Counted from the stretch's first letter, positions 1 to 9,708 are shown. The stretch: DNA of 64,000 nt from Zobellella taiwanensis (GCF_003012795.1 NZ_PXYH01000012.1:38958-102957), one strand, 5' to 3'. The notes: generated from the letters alone by a model not told the origin. Made by a program: numbers and translations.

Positions 1-229
1 CAAGCAGAACCATGCCCCGGCCCTGGACAAGCATCGTCCGGGCCGGGCCCTGTGGCAGGCCCTGGCCTTTCTCGGCCAACATCCGCCCACCGTACTGTTT
101 GGTGCCGGTGCCACCGAGCTGCTGGCCTGGGCCAGGTCGCACTGGTGTCTCGAACAGGTGCCCAAAGGCCCTCATATTGCGTTGCCCTGCGCGGATAGTT
201 CGCATTTAGAACGCCCTGCGCTATCATAG
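1..229 (+). CDS. gluQ: Glutamyl-Q tRNA(Asp) synthetase GluQ, C-terminal fragment cut by the window edge
   Basis: The frame is open from the left edge to a TAG at 227-229. The first residues, KQNHAPAL, match the KMSKS-like loop of GluQ (KLSKQNHA in E. coli), and the tail LWQALAFLGQ is typical of its C-terminus. GluQ is a truncated GluRS-like enzyme that attaches glutamate to queuosine at position 34 of tRNA-Asp. The nucleotide-binding N-terminal part lies outside the window. The dksA-gluQ-pcnB-folK order of enterics supports the call. Confidence 0.85.
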   Translation, partial: KQNHAPALDKHRPGRALWQALAFLGQHPPTVLFGAGATELLAWARSHWCLEQVPKGPHIALPCADSSHLERPALS

Positions 230-270
230 GGCGCCCATTTTTCTTTACCCAAGGCCCTGCGAGGTGTCCC

Positions 271-1665
271 ATTTTTTCCCAGATCGCCGGCTTTTGTAAA
301 AAGCTGCTTACCCGACAACAGGAGGCGTTGCCCTTGCAACCCGTGGTGCTAGAGCGCGACCAGCACGGTATATCGCGCCGACAAATCAGTGAAAACGCCC
401 TCAAAGTGCTGTATCGCCTGAACAAGGCGGGCTTTGACGCCTACCTGGTCGGCGGCGGTGTGCGTGACTTGCTGCTGGGTCGCCAGCCCAAGGATTTCGA
501 TATCGCCACCAACGCCACCCCGGAGCAGGTCAAGCAGCTGTTCAGCAATTGCCGGCTGGTGGGGCGTCGTTTCCGCCTGGCCCATGTGCTGTTCGGCCGG
601 GACGTGATCGAGGTGGCCACCTTTCGCGGCCACCATCATCAGGTCAACACCAACAAACACATCTCGGCCCAGTCCGCCGAGGGCATGCTGCTGCGCGACA
701 ATGTCTACGGCACCATAGAGGAAGATGCCGAGCGACGCGACTTTACCGTCAACGCCCTCTACTACAATATCGCCGATTTCAGCGTGCTCGGATTCGCCGG
801 CGGCCTCAAGGATCTGGAAGCCCGCCGCCTGGAGCTTATCGGCGATCCCGAAACCCGCTACCGGGAAGACCCGGTGCGCATGCTGCGGGCGGTGCGCTTC
901 TCCGCCAAGCTGGGGCTGAGCATCAGCCCGCGCACCGAGGCCCCCATCCGGGAGCTGGCGCCGCTGCTGTCCGACATTCCCCCGGCCCGGCTGTTCGAGG
1001 AAACCCTCAAGCTGTTTCTCGCCGGCCAGGGCCTGGAAACCTATCGCCAGATGCAGCACTACGGCCTGTTCGCGCCCCTGTTCCCGGAAACCGCCGAGGT
1101 TATGGGCCGGGGCAACAACCGTTACGGCCGCTTTATCGAGCTGGCCCTGGCCAACACCGACGAGCGTATCGCCCAGGAACTGAGGGTCACCCCCGCCTTC
1201 CTCTATGCCGCCCTGCTGTGGGGACCGGTGGAAACCCGCACCCAGGAATTCGTCAACGACGGCGGACTCGGCTACCACGACGCCTTTATGCTGGCCGCCG
1301 ACGAAGTGATCGGCCGCCAGGTGAAAACCGTAGCCATCCCCCGCCGTTTCAGCACAATTGTGCGCGATATCTGGCAATTGCAGGACCGGCTGACCAAGCG
1401 CGCCGGCAAACGCCCCCACCGGCTGCTGGAGCATCCCAAGTTCCGCGCCGGCTACGATTTCCTGCTGTTGCGGGCCGAGCTTGATCCCCGGCTCAAGGAA
1501 CTGGCCGAGTGGTGGACCGACTTCCAGGTCGCCAACCCGGTGGACCAGAAAAAACTGAGTCAGGTGGCAGCCCGCGAGCAGGATAACGACATGACCGAAG
1601 CCGCCCCGCGCAAGTCGCCACGCAAGCGGCCCCGCCGCCGTCCGCGCCGGAGACGGGAAGGGTGA
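271..1665 (+). CDS. pcnB: Poly(A) polymerase I, with a predicted AUU start codon
   Basis: PcnB adds 3' poly(A) tails to RNAs and promotes their decay. The nucleotidyltransferase core is visible: GGGVRDLLLG near residues 61-70, the DFD metal-binding pair at about D75/D77, and RRDFTVNALYY. The C-terminus ends in an Arg/Lys-rich tail. The first conventional start is TTG at 328, but the frame continues upstream to ATT at 271. The added residues (FSQIAGFCKKLLTRQQ) align with E. coli PcnB FTRVANFCRKVLSREE, and GAGGTG at 261-266 gives a Shine-Dalgarno. E. coli pcnB is known to start at AUU. This choice gives 464 aa, against 465 in E. coli. The 3' end overlaps folK by 4 bp. Confidence 0.9.
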   Translation: MFSQIAGFCKKLLTRQQEALPLQPVVLERDQHGISRRQISENALKVLYRLNKAGFDAYLVGGGVRDLLLGRQPKDFDIATNATPEQVKQLFSNCRLVGRRFRLAHVLFGRDVIEVATFRGHHHQVNTNKHISAQSAEGMLLRDNVYGTIEEDAERRDFTVNALYYNIADFSVLGFAGGLKDLEARRLELIGDPETRYREDPVRMLRAVRFSAKLGLSISPRTEAPIRELAPLLSDIPPARLFEETLKLFLAGQGLETYRQMQHYGLFAPLFPETAEVMGRGNNRYGRFIELALANTDERIAQELRVTPAFLYAALLWGPVETRTQEFVNDGGLGYHDAFMLAADEVIGRQVKTVAIPRRFSTIVRDIWQLQDRLTKRAGKRPHRLLEHPKFRAGYDFLLLRAELDPRLKELAEWWTDFQVANPVDQKKLSQVAAREQDNDMTEAAPRKSPRKRPRRRPRRRREG

Positions 1666-2150
1666 AACGGGTTTTTGTCGCCCTCGGCGCCAACCTGAAC
1701 GACCCCGAGGCCCAAATCCGTGCCGCCCGGCAGGCACTGGCGGCCCTGGCCGTGCCCGCCAGCCTTTGCCATTCGCCCCTGTATCTGAGCCGTCCCATGG
1801 GGCCGGCGGATCAGCCGGCCTATGTCAACGGCGTGTCGGCCTTCGACACCCGGCTCTCGCCCCATGCCCTGCTCGACGCCCTGCAGGCGATAGAACTGGC
1901 CCAGGGGCGGGAGCGCAAGGATGAACGCTGGGGCCCCCGCACCCTGGATCTGGACATACTGCTCTATGGCGACCAGCAGATCGAGGACGAGCGGCTGACC
2001 ATACCCCACTATGGCATGAAGCAAAGGGAATTCGTGCTTTATCCGCTGGCCGACCTGGCACCGGAACTGGTGCTGCCCTGCGGCACCCCCCTGGCCCGGC
2101 TGCTGCGGGATTGCCCGCAAAACGGCATGACCCGGTTGCCGGCGCAGTAA
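1662..2150 (+). CDS. folK: HPPK (6-hydroxymethyl-7,8-dihydropterin pyrophosphokinase)
   Basis: This 162-aa enzyme transfers pyrophosphate from ATP to 6-hydroxymethyl-dihydropterin in folate synthesis. The N-terminal FVALGANL strand and the signature RWGPRTLDLDILLYG (about residues 89-103) are present, with the Mg-binding aspartates at about D96 and D98. The start is GTG at 1662, overlapping the pcnB stop, so translation is probably coupled. panB follows 12 bp downstream, and the pcnB-folK-panB-panC order is that of enterics. Confidence 0.95.
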   Translation: MKRVFVALGANLNDPEAQIRAARQALAALAVPASLCHSPLYLSRPMGPADQPAYVNGVSAFDTRLSPHALLDALQAIELAQGRERKDERWGPRTLDLDILLYGDQQIEDERLTIPHYGMKQREFVLYPLADLAPELVLPCGTPLARLLRDCPQNGMTRLPAQ

Positions 2151-2162
2151 CAGGAAACCACC

Positions 2163-2957
2163 ATGAGCAAAATCACTACCGCACGCCTGCAGGCGATGAA
2201 GCAGGCCGGCCAGAAAATCGCCATGATTACCGCCTACGACGCCACTTTCGCCGGCCTGTTCGAACAGGCCGGGGTCCACTCCATCCTGATCGGCGACTCC
2301 CTCGGCATGGTGCTGCAGGGCGAAGCCAGCACCCTTAAGGTGAGCGTGGGCGACATCGCCTATCACACCCGTTGCGTGGCCAACGGCAGTCAAAGTGCGT
2401 TCATCGTCGCCGATATGCCGTTCATGAGCTATAGCACCCCGGAGCAGGCCTGCGCCAGCGCCGCCGCCCTGATGCGGGCCGGCGCCCATATGGTCAAGCT
2501 GGAAGGCGGCGACTGGCTGGCGGAGACCGTTACCCAACTGACCCGCCAGGGTGTGCCGGTATGCGGCCATCTGGGGCTCACCCCCCAGTCGGTACACGTG
2601 TTCGGCGGCTTCAAGCTGCAGGGCCGTGAGGCTGAGCAGGCGGAGCAGATCAAGCGCCACGCCAGGGCCCTGGAGGCGGCCGGTATCCAGCTACTGGTGC
2701 TGGAGTGCGTGCCCAGCCAACTGGGCGCCGACATCAGCCGGGAACTCCGCATCCCGGTGATCGGCATTGGCGCCGGCCCGGACACCGACGGCCAGGTGCT
2801 GGTGATGCAGGACGCCCTGGGGCTGACCTCCGGCTATGTGCCCAAGTTCACCAAGAACTTCCTGGCCGAGAGCGGCAACGTCCGGGCCGCCATCGAAACC
2901 TATGTGGCCGAGGTGGCCGAGGGCCGCTTTCCCGGCCCCGAGCACAGTTTTAACTGA
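2163..2957 (+). CDS. panB: Ketopantoate hydroxymethyltransferase
   Basis: PanB makes ketopantoate from 2-ketoisovalerate and methylene-THF, the first committed step of pantothenate synthesis. At 264 aa it has normal length. It carries the TAYDATFA and DSLGMVLQG segments of the TIM barrel, then [13 protein letters not shown] and [14 protein letters not shown]. An AGGAAA ribosome site precedes the ATG. panC begins 9 bp after the stop, so the two are cotranscribed. Confidence 0.97.
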   Translation: MSKITTARLQAMKQAGQKIAMITAYDATFAGLFEQAGVHSILIGDSLGMVLQGEASTLKVSVGDIAYHTRCVANGSQSAFIVADMPFMSYSTPEQACASAAALMRAGAHMVKLEGGDWLAETVTQLTRQGVPVCGHLGLTPQSVHVFGGFKLQGREAEQAEQIKRHARALEAAGIQLLVLECVPSQLGADISRELRIPVIGIGAGPDTDGQVLVMQDALGLTSGYVPKFTKNFLAESGNVRAAIETYVAEVAEGRFPGPEHSFN

Positions 2958-2966
2958 GGACAGAAG

Positions 2967-3812
2967 ATGCAACTGGTCAGCACCATAGAGGAACTGAGGA
3001 GCATCATCGGCGGCTGGCGCCGAGGCGGCGATCGCATCGGCTTCGTGCCCACCATGGGCAACCTGCACCAGGGTCACCTGGAGCTGGTGCAGCAGGCCAG
3101 GGCCCGCACCGACCGGGTGGTGGTGAGCATTTTCGTCAATCCGCTGCAGTTCGACCGGGCCGCCGATCTGGCCGCCTACCCGCGCACCCTGAAGCAGGAC
3201 TGTGAGCGCCTCGGCGACCAGGCGGATCTGGTGTTCACCCCCACTCCCGAGCTGATGTACCCGCACGGCCAGCAGCAGCAGACCAGGGTCAGCGTGCCCG
3301 GCATTTCGCAGGTGCTGGAAGGCGCTCTGCGCCCGGGCCACTTCGACGGGGTCAGCACAGTGGTGTGCAAGCTGTTCAACCTGGTGCAGCCGGATCTGGC
3401 CTGCTTCGGCGAAAAGGACTACCAGCAGCTGGCACTGATCCGTAAAATGACCGCCGATCTGAACCTGCCGGTGGAGATCCTGGGCGTGCCCACGGTACGC
3501 GCCGAGGACGGCCTGGCGCTCAGCTCCCGCAACGGTTACCTGACCGAGTCGGAGCGGGCCCTGGCACCCGAGTTGGCCGCCACCATGCACCGGCTGGCCA
3601 AGCGCCTGGCCGCGGGCGAGCGGGATCTCGAACTGCTGGTAAAGGAAGGCGCCGCCCGGCTGGACGGCGCCGGCTTTCGCACCGACGGCATCGATATCGT
3701 CGATGCCGACACCCTGGCGCCGCTTGACGAGCACAGCCGGGCGGCGGTGATTTTAATGGCCGCCTTTCTGGGCAAGGCCAGACTGATAGATAACCAGGTA
3801 GTGCCCCTGTAG
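2967..3812 (+). CDS. panC: Pantothenate synthetase (pantoate-beta-alanine ligase)
   Basis: PanC condenses pantoate with beta-alanine using ATP, through a pantoyl-adenylate. The 281-aa protein shows the nucleotidyltransferase motif [16 protein letters not shown] with HxGH at residues 34-37, [25 protein letters not shown] and the KMSKS-like loop ALSSRNGYL. The start has GGACAG just upstream. It is separated from panD by 183 bp that hold a palindromic repeat. Confidence 0.97.
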   Translation: MQLVSTIEELRSIIGGWRRGGDRIGFVPTMGNLHQGHLELVQQARARTDRVVVSIFVNPLQFDRAADLAAYPRTLKQDCERLGDQADLVFTPTPELMYPHGQQQQTRVSVPGISQVLEGALRPGHFDGVSTVVCKLFNLVQPDLACFGEKDYQQLALIRKMTADLNLPVEILGVPTVRAEDGLALSSRNGYLTESERALAPELAATMHRLAKRLAAGERDLELLVKEGAARLDGAGFRTDGIDIVDADTLAPLDEHSRAAVILMAAFLGKARLIDNQVVPL

Positions 3813-3830
3813 TGACACTCAGGTCTTGCT

Positions 3831-3937
3831 GGGAGGGGGAGCCAGGCTCTAAGCCGACCGTTGGCGCCAGGGATGGCGCCGTCGAGCCCCCAGGGATGGG
3901 TTCACGGCGAGTCGGCGTGAGCCTGGCTCCCCCCTCC
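3831..3937. repeat. Composite palindromic repeat (REP/MITE-like) between panC and panD
   Basis: Two outer arms, 3832-3849 and 3919-3937, are inverted copies about 18 bp long, differing by one extra C. Inside them are a second pair of arms (GCCGAC and GTCGGC) and two adjacent hairpins, each with CAGGGATGG at its core (GGCGCC-AGGGAT-GGCGCC, then CCC-AGGGAT-GGG). It encodes nothing plausible. The nested symmetry suggests a dispersed extragenic palindrome, but only one copy is in the window, so repetitiveness is inference. It could also act as an mRNA hairpin shaping panC versus panD expression. Confidence 0.55.
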
Positions 3938-3995
3938 GGGCACTGTCGCAAAACCATAAGCCCTCAGGGCGGTAATTGACGGAGACAAGCTAAAC

Positions 3996-4382
3996 ATGGA
4001 TATGCAACGCATCATGCTCAGGGGCAAGCTGCACCAGGCCCGGGTCACCCACGCCGAGCTCAACTACGAAGGCTCCTGCGCCATCGATCAGGATCTGCTG
4101 GACGCGGTCAATATCCGCGAGTACGAGCAGATCGACATCTACAACATCGAGAACGGCGAGCGCTTCCACACCTACGCCATTTCCGGCGAGCGCGGCTCCA
4201 AGATGATCTCCCTGAACGGCGCCGCCGCCCGCAAGGCCGCGGTGGGCGATCGCATCATCATCTGCGCCTACGCGCCCATGACCGAGCAGCAGATCGCCGG
4301 CTACAAGCCCAGCCTGGTGTACCTGGATGCCCACAACAACATAGTGCGCACCAGCAAGGACATCCCCCTGCAGCTGGCCTGA
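3996..4382 (+). CDS. panD: Aspartate 1-decarboxylase proenzyme
   Basis: PanD decarboxylates aspartate to beta-alanine, the second substrate of PanC. It is a pyruvoyl enzyme made by self-cleavage. The cleavage motif YEGSCAID is present, with the Gly-Ser bond at residues 26-27 of this frame. The ATG at 3996 has GGAG about 10 nt upstream. An alternative ATG at 4002 would give exactly the 126 aa of the E. coli protein but has poorer spacing. The gene belongs to the pan group but sits after the repeat element. Confidence 0.96.
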   Translation: MDMQRIMLRGKLHQARVTHAELNYEGSCAIDQDLLDAVNIREYEQIDIYNIENGERFHTYAISGERGSKMISLNGAAARKAAVGDRIIICAYAPMTEQQIAGYKPSLVYLDAHNNIVRTSKDIPLQLA

Positions 4383-4410
4383 TCGCGGGTTTTCCCTTTC
4401 AGTTCAAGAC

Positions 4411-4436
4411 AAAAGGCAGCCGATTGGCTGCCTTTT
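4411..4436 (+). terminator. Rho-independent terminator after panD
   Basis: AAAGGCAGCC and GGCTGCCTTT pair around a short loop, followed by a run of T. It closes the pan operon. Confidence 0.85.
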
Positions 4437-4532
4437 TCTTCAAACTGAAGCATCATGGTTCACGGTGAAAGGGATTGGGCTTCCTTTGCCCGACACCTGT
4501 GGTTATAACAAACGGCATTGGCAACCAGTGGA

Positions 4533-4555
4533 AAGGCAGCCAACCGGCTGCTTTT
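4533..4555 (-). terminator. Hairpin terminator after yadH
   Basis: Read on the minus strand, GCAGCC-ggtt-GGCTGC is followed by CTTTCC, directly beyond the yadH stop. The T run is weak, so efficiency may be modest. It faces the panD terminator across about 100 bp of noncoding DNA in which I see nothing else. Confidence 0.55.
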
Positions 4556-4559
4556 GGAC

Positions 4560-5333
4560 TCAGTGCCGCAATCCCCGTCCGGTCCGGATCAGGTACCAGG
4601 CCGCGCCGTAGAACAGGGCGATAAAGCCGAGGATGATGCCGTAGGCCAGGGTCAGAGGCACGTCGCTGATGCCGAGGAAGCCGTAGCGGAAGGCGTTCAC
4701 CATGTACAGCACCGGGTTGGCCTGGGACAGCCCCTGCCAGAAGCCGGGCAGCAGCTCGATGGAGTAGAAAACCCCGCCCAGGTAGGTCAGCGGCGTCAGC
4801 ACGAAGGTGGGGATAATGCTGATATCGTCAAAACTGCGGGCAAAAATCGCATTAAGCAGGCCCGCCAGGGAAAACAGCACTGCGGTCAGAAAGACGGTGA
4901 AGACAATGCTGAACAGGTGACTCACCTGCAAGTCCACGAAAAACAGCGACACCAGGCTGACGATTAACCCCACCGCCAGTCCCCGCACCACGCCGCCGCC
5001 CACGTAGCCGGCGATGATCACATAGGTCGGCACCGGCGCTACCAGCAGCTCTTCCACGTTGCGCTGGAACTTGGCGCTGAAAAACGACGAGGCCACGTTG
5101 GAGTAGGAGTTGGTGATCACCGACATCATGATAAGGCCAGGCACGATAAAGGCCATGTAGGAATAGCCGCCCATTTCGCCGATACGGCTGCCGATCAGGC
5201 TGCCGAAAATCACGAAATAGAGGGTCATGGTGATGGCGGGCGGCACCAGTGTCTGTACCCAGATACGGGTGAAACGCACTATTTCTTTGTGCAAGATGCT
5301 GCGAAAGGCGATGTAATACTGCCTGGCGTTCAT
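4560..5333 (-). CDS. yadH: ABC-2 type transporter permease (YadH family)
   Basis: This 257-aa integral membrane protein has about six hydrophobic segments of the ABC-2 permease fold. Examples are LVPPAITMTLYFVIFGSLIG near residue 30 and YMAFIVPGLIMMSVI near residue 60. It is the membrane half of a two-gene exporter with the ATPase YadG, whose stop overlaps its start by 4 bp. The transported substrate is not known for this family, and nothing in the neighbourhood identifies it. Confidence 0.88.
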   Translation of the reverse strand: MNARQYYIAFRSILHKEIVRFTRIWVQTLVPPAITMTLYFVIFGSLIGSRIGEMGGYSYMAFIVPGLIMMSVITNSYSNVASSFFSAKFQRNVEELLVAPVPTYVIIAGYVGGGVVRGLAVGLIVSLVSLFFVDLQVSHLFSIVFTVFLTAVLFSLAGLLNAIFARSFDDISIIPTFVLTPLTYLGGVFYSIELLPGFWQGLSQANPVLYMVNAFRYGFLGISDVPLTLAYGIILGFIALFYGAAWYLIRTGRGLRH

Positions 5334-6250
5334 GCTTTCCTCCCCTGCTCCACCAGTGTCACGAACAATTCCTCCAGCCGGTTGGCCTTGTTGCGCATGC
5401 TCAGCACCCGGATGCCCTGCTCGTTGAGCTGGCCGAACACGCCGTTGAGCCCCTGCTCCTTCTTCACCTCCACCTCAAGGGTGTGATCGTCCAGCAGTTG
5501 CCAGTTGAAGCCGGACAGGAAGGGCTCCCGGCAGTCGGGAGCCAGATCCAGGATAAAGGTTTCCACGTTGAGCTTGCCGAGCAGCCCCTTCATGGTGGTG
5601 TTTTCCACCAGCCGGCCCTTGTCGATGATGCCGATATGGCGGCACAGCATCTCCGCCTCTTCCAGATAGTGGGTAGTGAGGATGATGGTGATGCCCTCAC
5701 CGTTGATTTCCTTGAGAAAATCCCACATGGCCCGGCGAATTTCGATATCCACCCCGGCGGTGGGCTCGTCCAGGATCAGCAGGCGGGGCTGGTGCATCAG
5801 GGCGCGGGCGATCATCAGCCGGCGCTTCATGCCGCCGGACAGGGTGCGCGCCGGCAGATCCCGCTTTTCCCACAGATCCAGCTGCTTGAGGTAACGCTCG
5901 GCCCGGATCAGGGCTTCCTTGCGCTCCACCCCGTACAGGCCGGCCTGATTGACCACAATCTGGCGCACTTTTTCAAACTGGTTGAAGTTGAACTCCTGGG
6001 GCACCAGGCCAATCTGGGACTTGGCCAGCTCCAGCTGGCTGTCGAGATCGTAACCGAACACCTTCACCTTGCCCCCGCTCTTGTTGACCAGGGAGGAAAT
6101 GATGCCGATGGTGGTGGATTTTCCGGCCCCGTTGGGCCCGAGCAGGGCATAGAAGTCGCCCTGCTCCACGGTCAGATCGATGCCCCTGAGCGCCTCCACG
6201 CCGCCGGCGTAGGTTTTGCGCAGGCCCTCGATCTCCAGTGCTTTGGTCAT
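5330..6250 (-). CDS. yadG: ABC transporter ATP-binding protein (YadG family)
   Basis: The 306-aa ATPase has Walker A GPNGAGKST at residues 38-46, a Q-loop (GLVPQEFNF), the signature LSGGMKRRL and Walker B LLILDEPTAGVD, then a C-terminal regulatory segment. It would energise the YadH permease. The pair forms a compact two-gene operon downstream of hpt and separated from it by a terminator. Confidence 0.9.
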   Translation of the reverse strand: MTKALEIEGLRKTYAGGVEALRGIDLTVEQGDFYALLGPNGAGKSTTIGIISSLVNKSGGKVKVFGYDLDSQLELAKSQIGLVPQEFNFNQFEKVRQIVVNQAGLYGVERKEALIRAERYLKQLDLWEKRDLPARTLSGGMKRRLMIARALMHQPRLLILDEPTAGVDIEIRRAMWDFLKEINGEGITIILTTHYLEEAEMLCRHIGIIDKGRLVENTTMKGLLGKLNVETFILDLAPDCREPFLSGFNWQLLDDHTLEVEVKKEQGLNGVFGQLNEQGIRVLSMRNKANRLEELFVTLVEQGRKA

Positions 6251-6265
6251 GCTTGGCTCCGGTTC

Positions 6266-6299
6266 AAAAACATATGCCTGGACAAGGACCAGGCATATG
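6266..6299 (-). terminator. Rho-independent terminator after hpt
   Basis: An 11-bp perfect inverted repeat, CATATGCCTGG (6271-6281) against CCAGGCATATG (6289-6299), is followed on the minus strand by TTTTTG. It lies between the hpt stop and the yadG start, so it separates the two units. Confidence 0.75.
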
Positions 6300-6336
6300 A
6301 GGGATTTCTTGTTATCGGGAAGTCGACTGCCGGGGA

Positions 6337-6867
6337 TTACTCCAGCGGCACCACCTTGCCGATATAGGGCAGGTTGCGGTAACGCTGGGCATAGTCGATG
6401 CCGTAGCCTACCACGAACTCGTCGGGGATGGTAAAGCCGACCCAGTCCACCGGCACCTGGGCCTCGCGCCGCTCGGGCTTGTCGAGCAGGGTGCAGATGC
6501 TGAGCGACGCCGGGGCGCGCAAGGACAGGATCTCCTTCACCTTGCTCAGGGTGTAGCCGGTATCGATGATGTCCTCGACGATCAGCACATGCTTGCCGTG
6601 GATCTCGTCGTCCAGATCTTTGAGGATACGCACATCCCGGTTACTGTCCATGCTGTTGCCGTAGCTGGAGGCGGTCATAAAGTCGAGCCGCACCGGCAGC
6701 GCTATCCGGCGGCACAAATCGGCCATAAACACGCAGGAGCCGCGCAACAACCCGACCATCACCAGTTCGTCAACGCCCGCGAAGTGGGCGTTGATCTGCT
6801 CGCCCAGGGCCCGGATCCTGGCGTCCACCTCTTCGGTGCTGATCAGGACATCCACTCGATGCTTCAT
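6337..6867 (-). CDS. hpt: Hypoxanthine phosphoribosyltransferase
   Basis: Hpt salvages hypoxanthine (and guanine) to nucleotides using PRPP. The start [10 protein letters not shown] at 6867 is preceded by ACGGAG at a good distance. A longer frame upstream is not supported by homology. The PRPP-binding loop [14 protein letters not shown] is intact, as are the [11 protein letters not shown] and DFMTASSYG segments. At 176 aa its length is close to that of E. coli Hpt. It is apparently monocistronic. Confidence 0.95.
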   Translation of the reverse strand: MKHRVDVLISTEEVDARIRALGEQINAHFAGVDELVMVGLLRGSCVFMADLCRRIALPVRLDFMTASSYGNSMDSNRDVRILKDLDDEIHGKHVLIVEDIIDTGYTLSKVKEILSLRAPASLSICTLLDKPERREAQVPVDWVGFTIPDEFVVGYGIDYAQRYRNLPYIGKVVPLE

Positions 6868-6949
6868 GTTTTCGCTCCGTTCGGGTCCAAAAACCCGGCT
6901 GTTGTTAAAGCGGTATTTTAGCGGAATTCGCAGAAATCTGCATTCCGGG

Positions 6950-7582
6950 TCAGCTTTCTGGTCCGCCATAGCCCCAGCGTTGCACCAGGGCCTGATCCAG
7001 CCCCAGGTGATCCAGGATCCGCGCCACCATAAAGTCGACCAGATCCGCGATGGATTGGGGCTGATGATAAAAACCCGGCGCCGCCGGCATGATGGTGACC
7101 CCCATGCGCGCCAGTTTCAGCAGATTCTCCAGATGGATCTCCGACAAGGGCGACTCCCGGGGCACCAGGATCAACTGCCCCTTCTCCTTGATTACCACGT
7201 CGGCGGCCCGCTCGATGAGGTTGTCGGAAGCACCGCTGGCAATGGCCGCTACCGTGCCCATGGAGCAGGGGCAAATCACCATGCGCTTGGGCGCCCCCGA
7301 GCCCGAGGCCACCGGCGAGAACCATTCCTCCTTGCCATAGGCCCGTATCTGACCGGGGTCGGCACCAAACCGCTCGGCCAGCCAGGCGGCCAGCGCTTCC
7401 GGCTTGCCCGGCCATTGCTCCCCCTGCTCGGTGGCCAGCACCACCCGGGCGGCGCCGGACACCAGCAAATGCACCTGGATGCCGGCCTTGACCAGACACT
7501 GCAGCAAGGCAAGAGCATAGGGGGCACCGGACGCGCCACTTAGCGCCAGGGTGACCTGCCGCTCACGCGGATACTCAGCCAT
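6950..7582 (-). CDS. ubiX: Flavin prenyltransferase UbiX
   Basis: UbiX attaches a dimethylallyl group to FMN, making the prenylated cofactor used by the decarboxylase UbiD in ubiquinone synthesis. The 210-aa protein starts [24 protein letters not shown], the FMN-binding segment. [25 protein letters not shown] and [13 protein letters not shown] are also conserved. The start at 7582 overlaps the mpl stop by 8 bp, so translational coupling is likely. Confidence 0.93.
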   Translation of the reverse strand: MAEYPRERQVTLALSGASGAPYALALLQCLVKAGIQVHLLVSGAARVVLATEQGEQWPGKPEALAAWLAERFGADPGQIRAYGKEEWFSPVASGSGAPKRMVICPCSMGTVAAIASGASDNLIERAADVVIKEKGQLILVPRESPLSEIHLENLLKLARMGVTIMPAAPGFYHQPQSIADLVDFMVARILDHLGLDQALVQRWGYGGPES

Positions 7583-8933
7583 GAGCCGCCTCCAGCGCCG
7601 CCAGCAGCTTGCCGTGAATACCGCCAAAGCCACCGTTGCTCATAACCAGAATTTCGTCACCGGCCTTCGCCTCGCTCACCAGGGCGGCAATCAGACTGTC
7701 AAGCTCGTCAAAGACCCGGCCTTGTGGGCAGCTCGCAGCCACGGCCTTAAGGTCCCACTCCAGCCCCGGCGGCTGAAACAGATAAGAGGCATTGGCCTGT
7801 TGCAGGGAATCGGCCAGTTCCTGTTGATGCACCCCCATCTTCATGGTGTTGGAGCGGGGCTCCAGCACCGCCAGCACGCGGCGGCCTTCACTCCGGGCAC
7901 ACAGGCCGGCCAGGGTGGTGGCGATGGCGGTGGGATGGTGGGCGAAATCGTCCCATACCCGGATGCCGGCCACCTCGCCCTTTTGTTCCATGCGCCGTTT
8001 GGGCGGCACGAAGCGGCACAGGGCGGCGATGCCGTCGGCCACCGGCACCCCGGCATGGCGGGCGGCGGCCAGGGCCATCAGGCCGTTGTGCACGTTATGA
8101 TGGCCCATGCAGGGCCAGCTCACCTCGCCCACCGGCCGGCCCTCGAGCAGCACGGTAAACCGGCTACCGTCGGCGACCAGGGGCTCGGCCTGCCAGAGGC
8201 CGTCGTCGCCCACGTATTCCAGTTCGCTCCAGCAGCCCATGTCCTTGACGGCTTCCAGCACCGGGGTACGGGTCGGCAGCAGGATGCGGCCATGGCCGGG
8301 CACCATCCGCAACAAGTGGTGGAACTGCCGCTGGATCGCCGCCAGATCGGGGAAGATGTCCGCGTGATCAAACTCCAGGTTGTTGAGGATCAGGGTGCTG
8401 GGCCGGTAGTGCACGAACTTGGAGCGCTTGTCGAAGAAAGCGCTGTCGTACTCGTCCGCCTCGATCACGAAAAAGGGCGCCTCGCCCAGGCGGGCGGAGA
8501 CCTCAAAATTGCCGGGCACGCCGCCGATCAGAAAGCCGGGCTTGAGGCCGCAATCCTCCAGGATCCAGGCCAGCATGCCGGAAGTGGTGGTCTTGCCGTG
8601 GGTACCGGCCACCGCCAGCACCCAGCGGTGTTGCAGCACGTGCTCCAGCAGCCACTGGGGACCGGAGGTATAGGGGATGCGCCGGTTCAGCACGGCTTCC
8701 ACGCAGGGGTTGCCCCGGCTCATGGCGTTGCCGATCACCACCAGATCGGGAGCCGGCTCCAGCTGGGCTGGATCATAGCCTTCGATCAGCGCTATGCCCT
8801 GCTGCTCGAGCTGGGTGCTCATGGGTGGATAGACGTTGGCATCGCTGCCGGTCACCTGGTAGCCGAGCTGGCGGGCCAGCACCGCCAGCCCGCCCATGAA
8901 AGTGCCGCAAATACCGAGAATATGAATATGCAT
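7575..8933 (-). CDS. mpl: UDP-N-acetylmuramate:L-alanyl-gamma-D-glutamyl-meso-diaminopimelate ligase (murein recycling)
   Basis: Mpl reattaches recycled murein tripeptide to UDP-MurNAc. The start [25 protein letters not shown] at 8933 gives 452 aa, close to 457 in E. coli. A longer open frame upstream lacks homology. The Mur-ligase P-loop [30 protein letters not shown] and [10 protein letters not shown] motifs are all present. The gene is divergent from ppa, with 195 bp between them for both promoters. Confidence 0.95.
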   Translation of the reverse strand: MHIHILGICGTFMGGLAVLARQLGYQVTGSDANVYPPMSTQLEQQGIALIEGYDPAQLEPAPDLVVIGNAMSRGNPCVEAVLNRRIPYTSGPQWLLEHVLQHRWVLAVAGTHGKTTTSGMLAWILEDCGLKPGFLIGGVPGNFEVSARLGEAPFFVIEADEYDSAFFDKRSKFVHYRPSTLILNNLEFDHADIFPDLAAIQRQFHHLLRMVPGHGRILLPTRTPVLEAVKDMGCWSELEYVGDDGLWQAEPLVADGSRFTVLLEGRPVGEVSWPCMGHHNVHNGLMALAAARHAGVPVADGIAALCRFVPPKRRMEQKGEVAGIRVWDDFAHHPTAIATTLAGLCARSEGRRVLAVLEPRSNTMKMGVHQQELADSLQQANASYLFQPPGLEWDLKAVAASCPQGRVFDELDSLIAALVSEAKAGDEILVMSNGGFGGIHGKLLAALEAAHG

Positions 8934-9128
8934 AACCTGCCCCTGGCTGCTGTGAAGGCCGCATTCTAACAATCCGCGGCGGCTTTGGGCACTTGTATGG
9001 TGATCCCTGCGACAGCGGTTATAATGTTGTCCCCGACCCGCCCTTACCCCTTGGTATAACAGATACCCGGGAGCAAGGGTGGTAAACTCGAGTCGCAACT
9101 CCGTTACTGACCATATAAAGGAAACGTC

Positions 9129-9659
9129 ATGAGCCTGAACCAGGTACCGGCCGGAAAGAGCCTGCCCGAAGATATCTATGTAGTCATTGAGATCCCGCAG
9201 AACGCCGATCCCATCAAGTACGAGATCGACAAGGACACCGGCGCCGTGTTCGTGGATCGCTTCATGGCCACCCCCATGTTCTACCCCTGCAACTACGGCT
9301 ACGTGAACCAGACCCTGTCCCTGGACGGCGACCCGGTGGACGTGCTGGTACCCACCCCGCATCCGCTGGTGCCCGGCGCGGTGATCCGCTGCCGCCCGGT
9401 GGGCGTGCTGAAGATGACCGATGAATCCGGTGAAGACGCCAAGATCGTGGCCGTGCCCCACAGCAAGCTGACCAAGGAATACGACCATATCCAGGACGTG
9501 AACGACCTGCCCGAGCTGCTCAAGGCCCAGATCAAGCACTTCTTCGAGCGCTACAAGGAGCTGGAAGCGGGCAAGTGGGTGAAAGTGGAGGGATGGGAAG
9601 ACAAAGCCGCCGCCGAAGCCGAGATCCTGGCCTCCGCCGAGCGTTACAGCAAAGCCTGA
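9129..9659 (+). CDS. ppa: Inorganic pyrophosphatase
   Basis: Ppa hydrolyses pyrophosphate and so drives biosynthetic reactions. The 176-aa product has the family I hallmarks: [15 protein letters not shown], the catalytic DGDPVDVLV motif and the metal-binding EDAKIVAVP. Length equals the E. coli enzyme. An AAGGAAA ribosome site precedes the ATG, and a strong terminator follows at 9685, so it is monocistronic. Confidence 0.97.
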   Translation: MSLNQVPAGKSLPEDIYVVIEIPQNADPIKYEIDKDTGAVFVDRFMATPMFYPCNYGYVNQTLSLDGDPVDVLVPTPHPLVPGAVIRCRPVGVLKMTDESGEDAKIVAVPHSKLTKEYDHIQDVNDLPELLKAQIKHFFERYKELEAGKWVKVEGWEDKAAAEAEILASAERYSKA

Positions 9660-9684
9660 TCGCCTCCGGCCTCCGGATTCCAAA

Positions 9685-9708
9685 AGAGCACTGCGGTGCT
9701 CTTTTTTT
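9685..9708 (+). terminator. Rho-independent terminator after ppa
   Basis: AGAGCA-ctgcgg-TGCTCT is followed by seven T residues, 26 bp past the ppa stop. Confidence 0.9.

Noticed and set aside
328..1665. TTG start for pcnB at 328
   Set aside because: Upstream in-frame residues are conserved with E. coli PcnB back to ATT 271, so the shorter form would lose 19 conserved positions.
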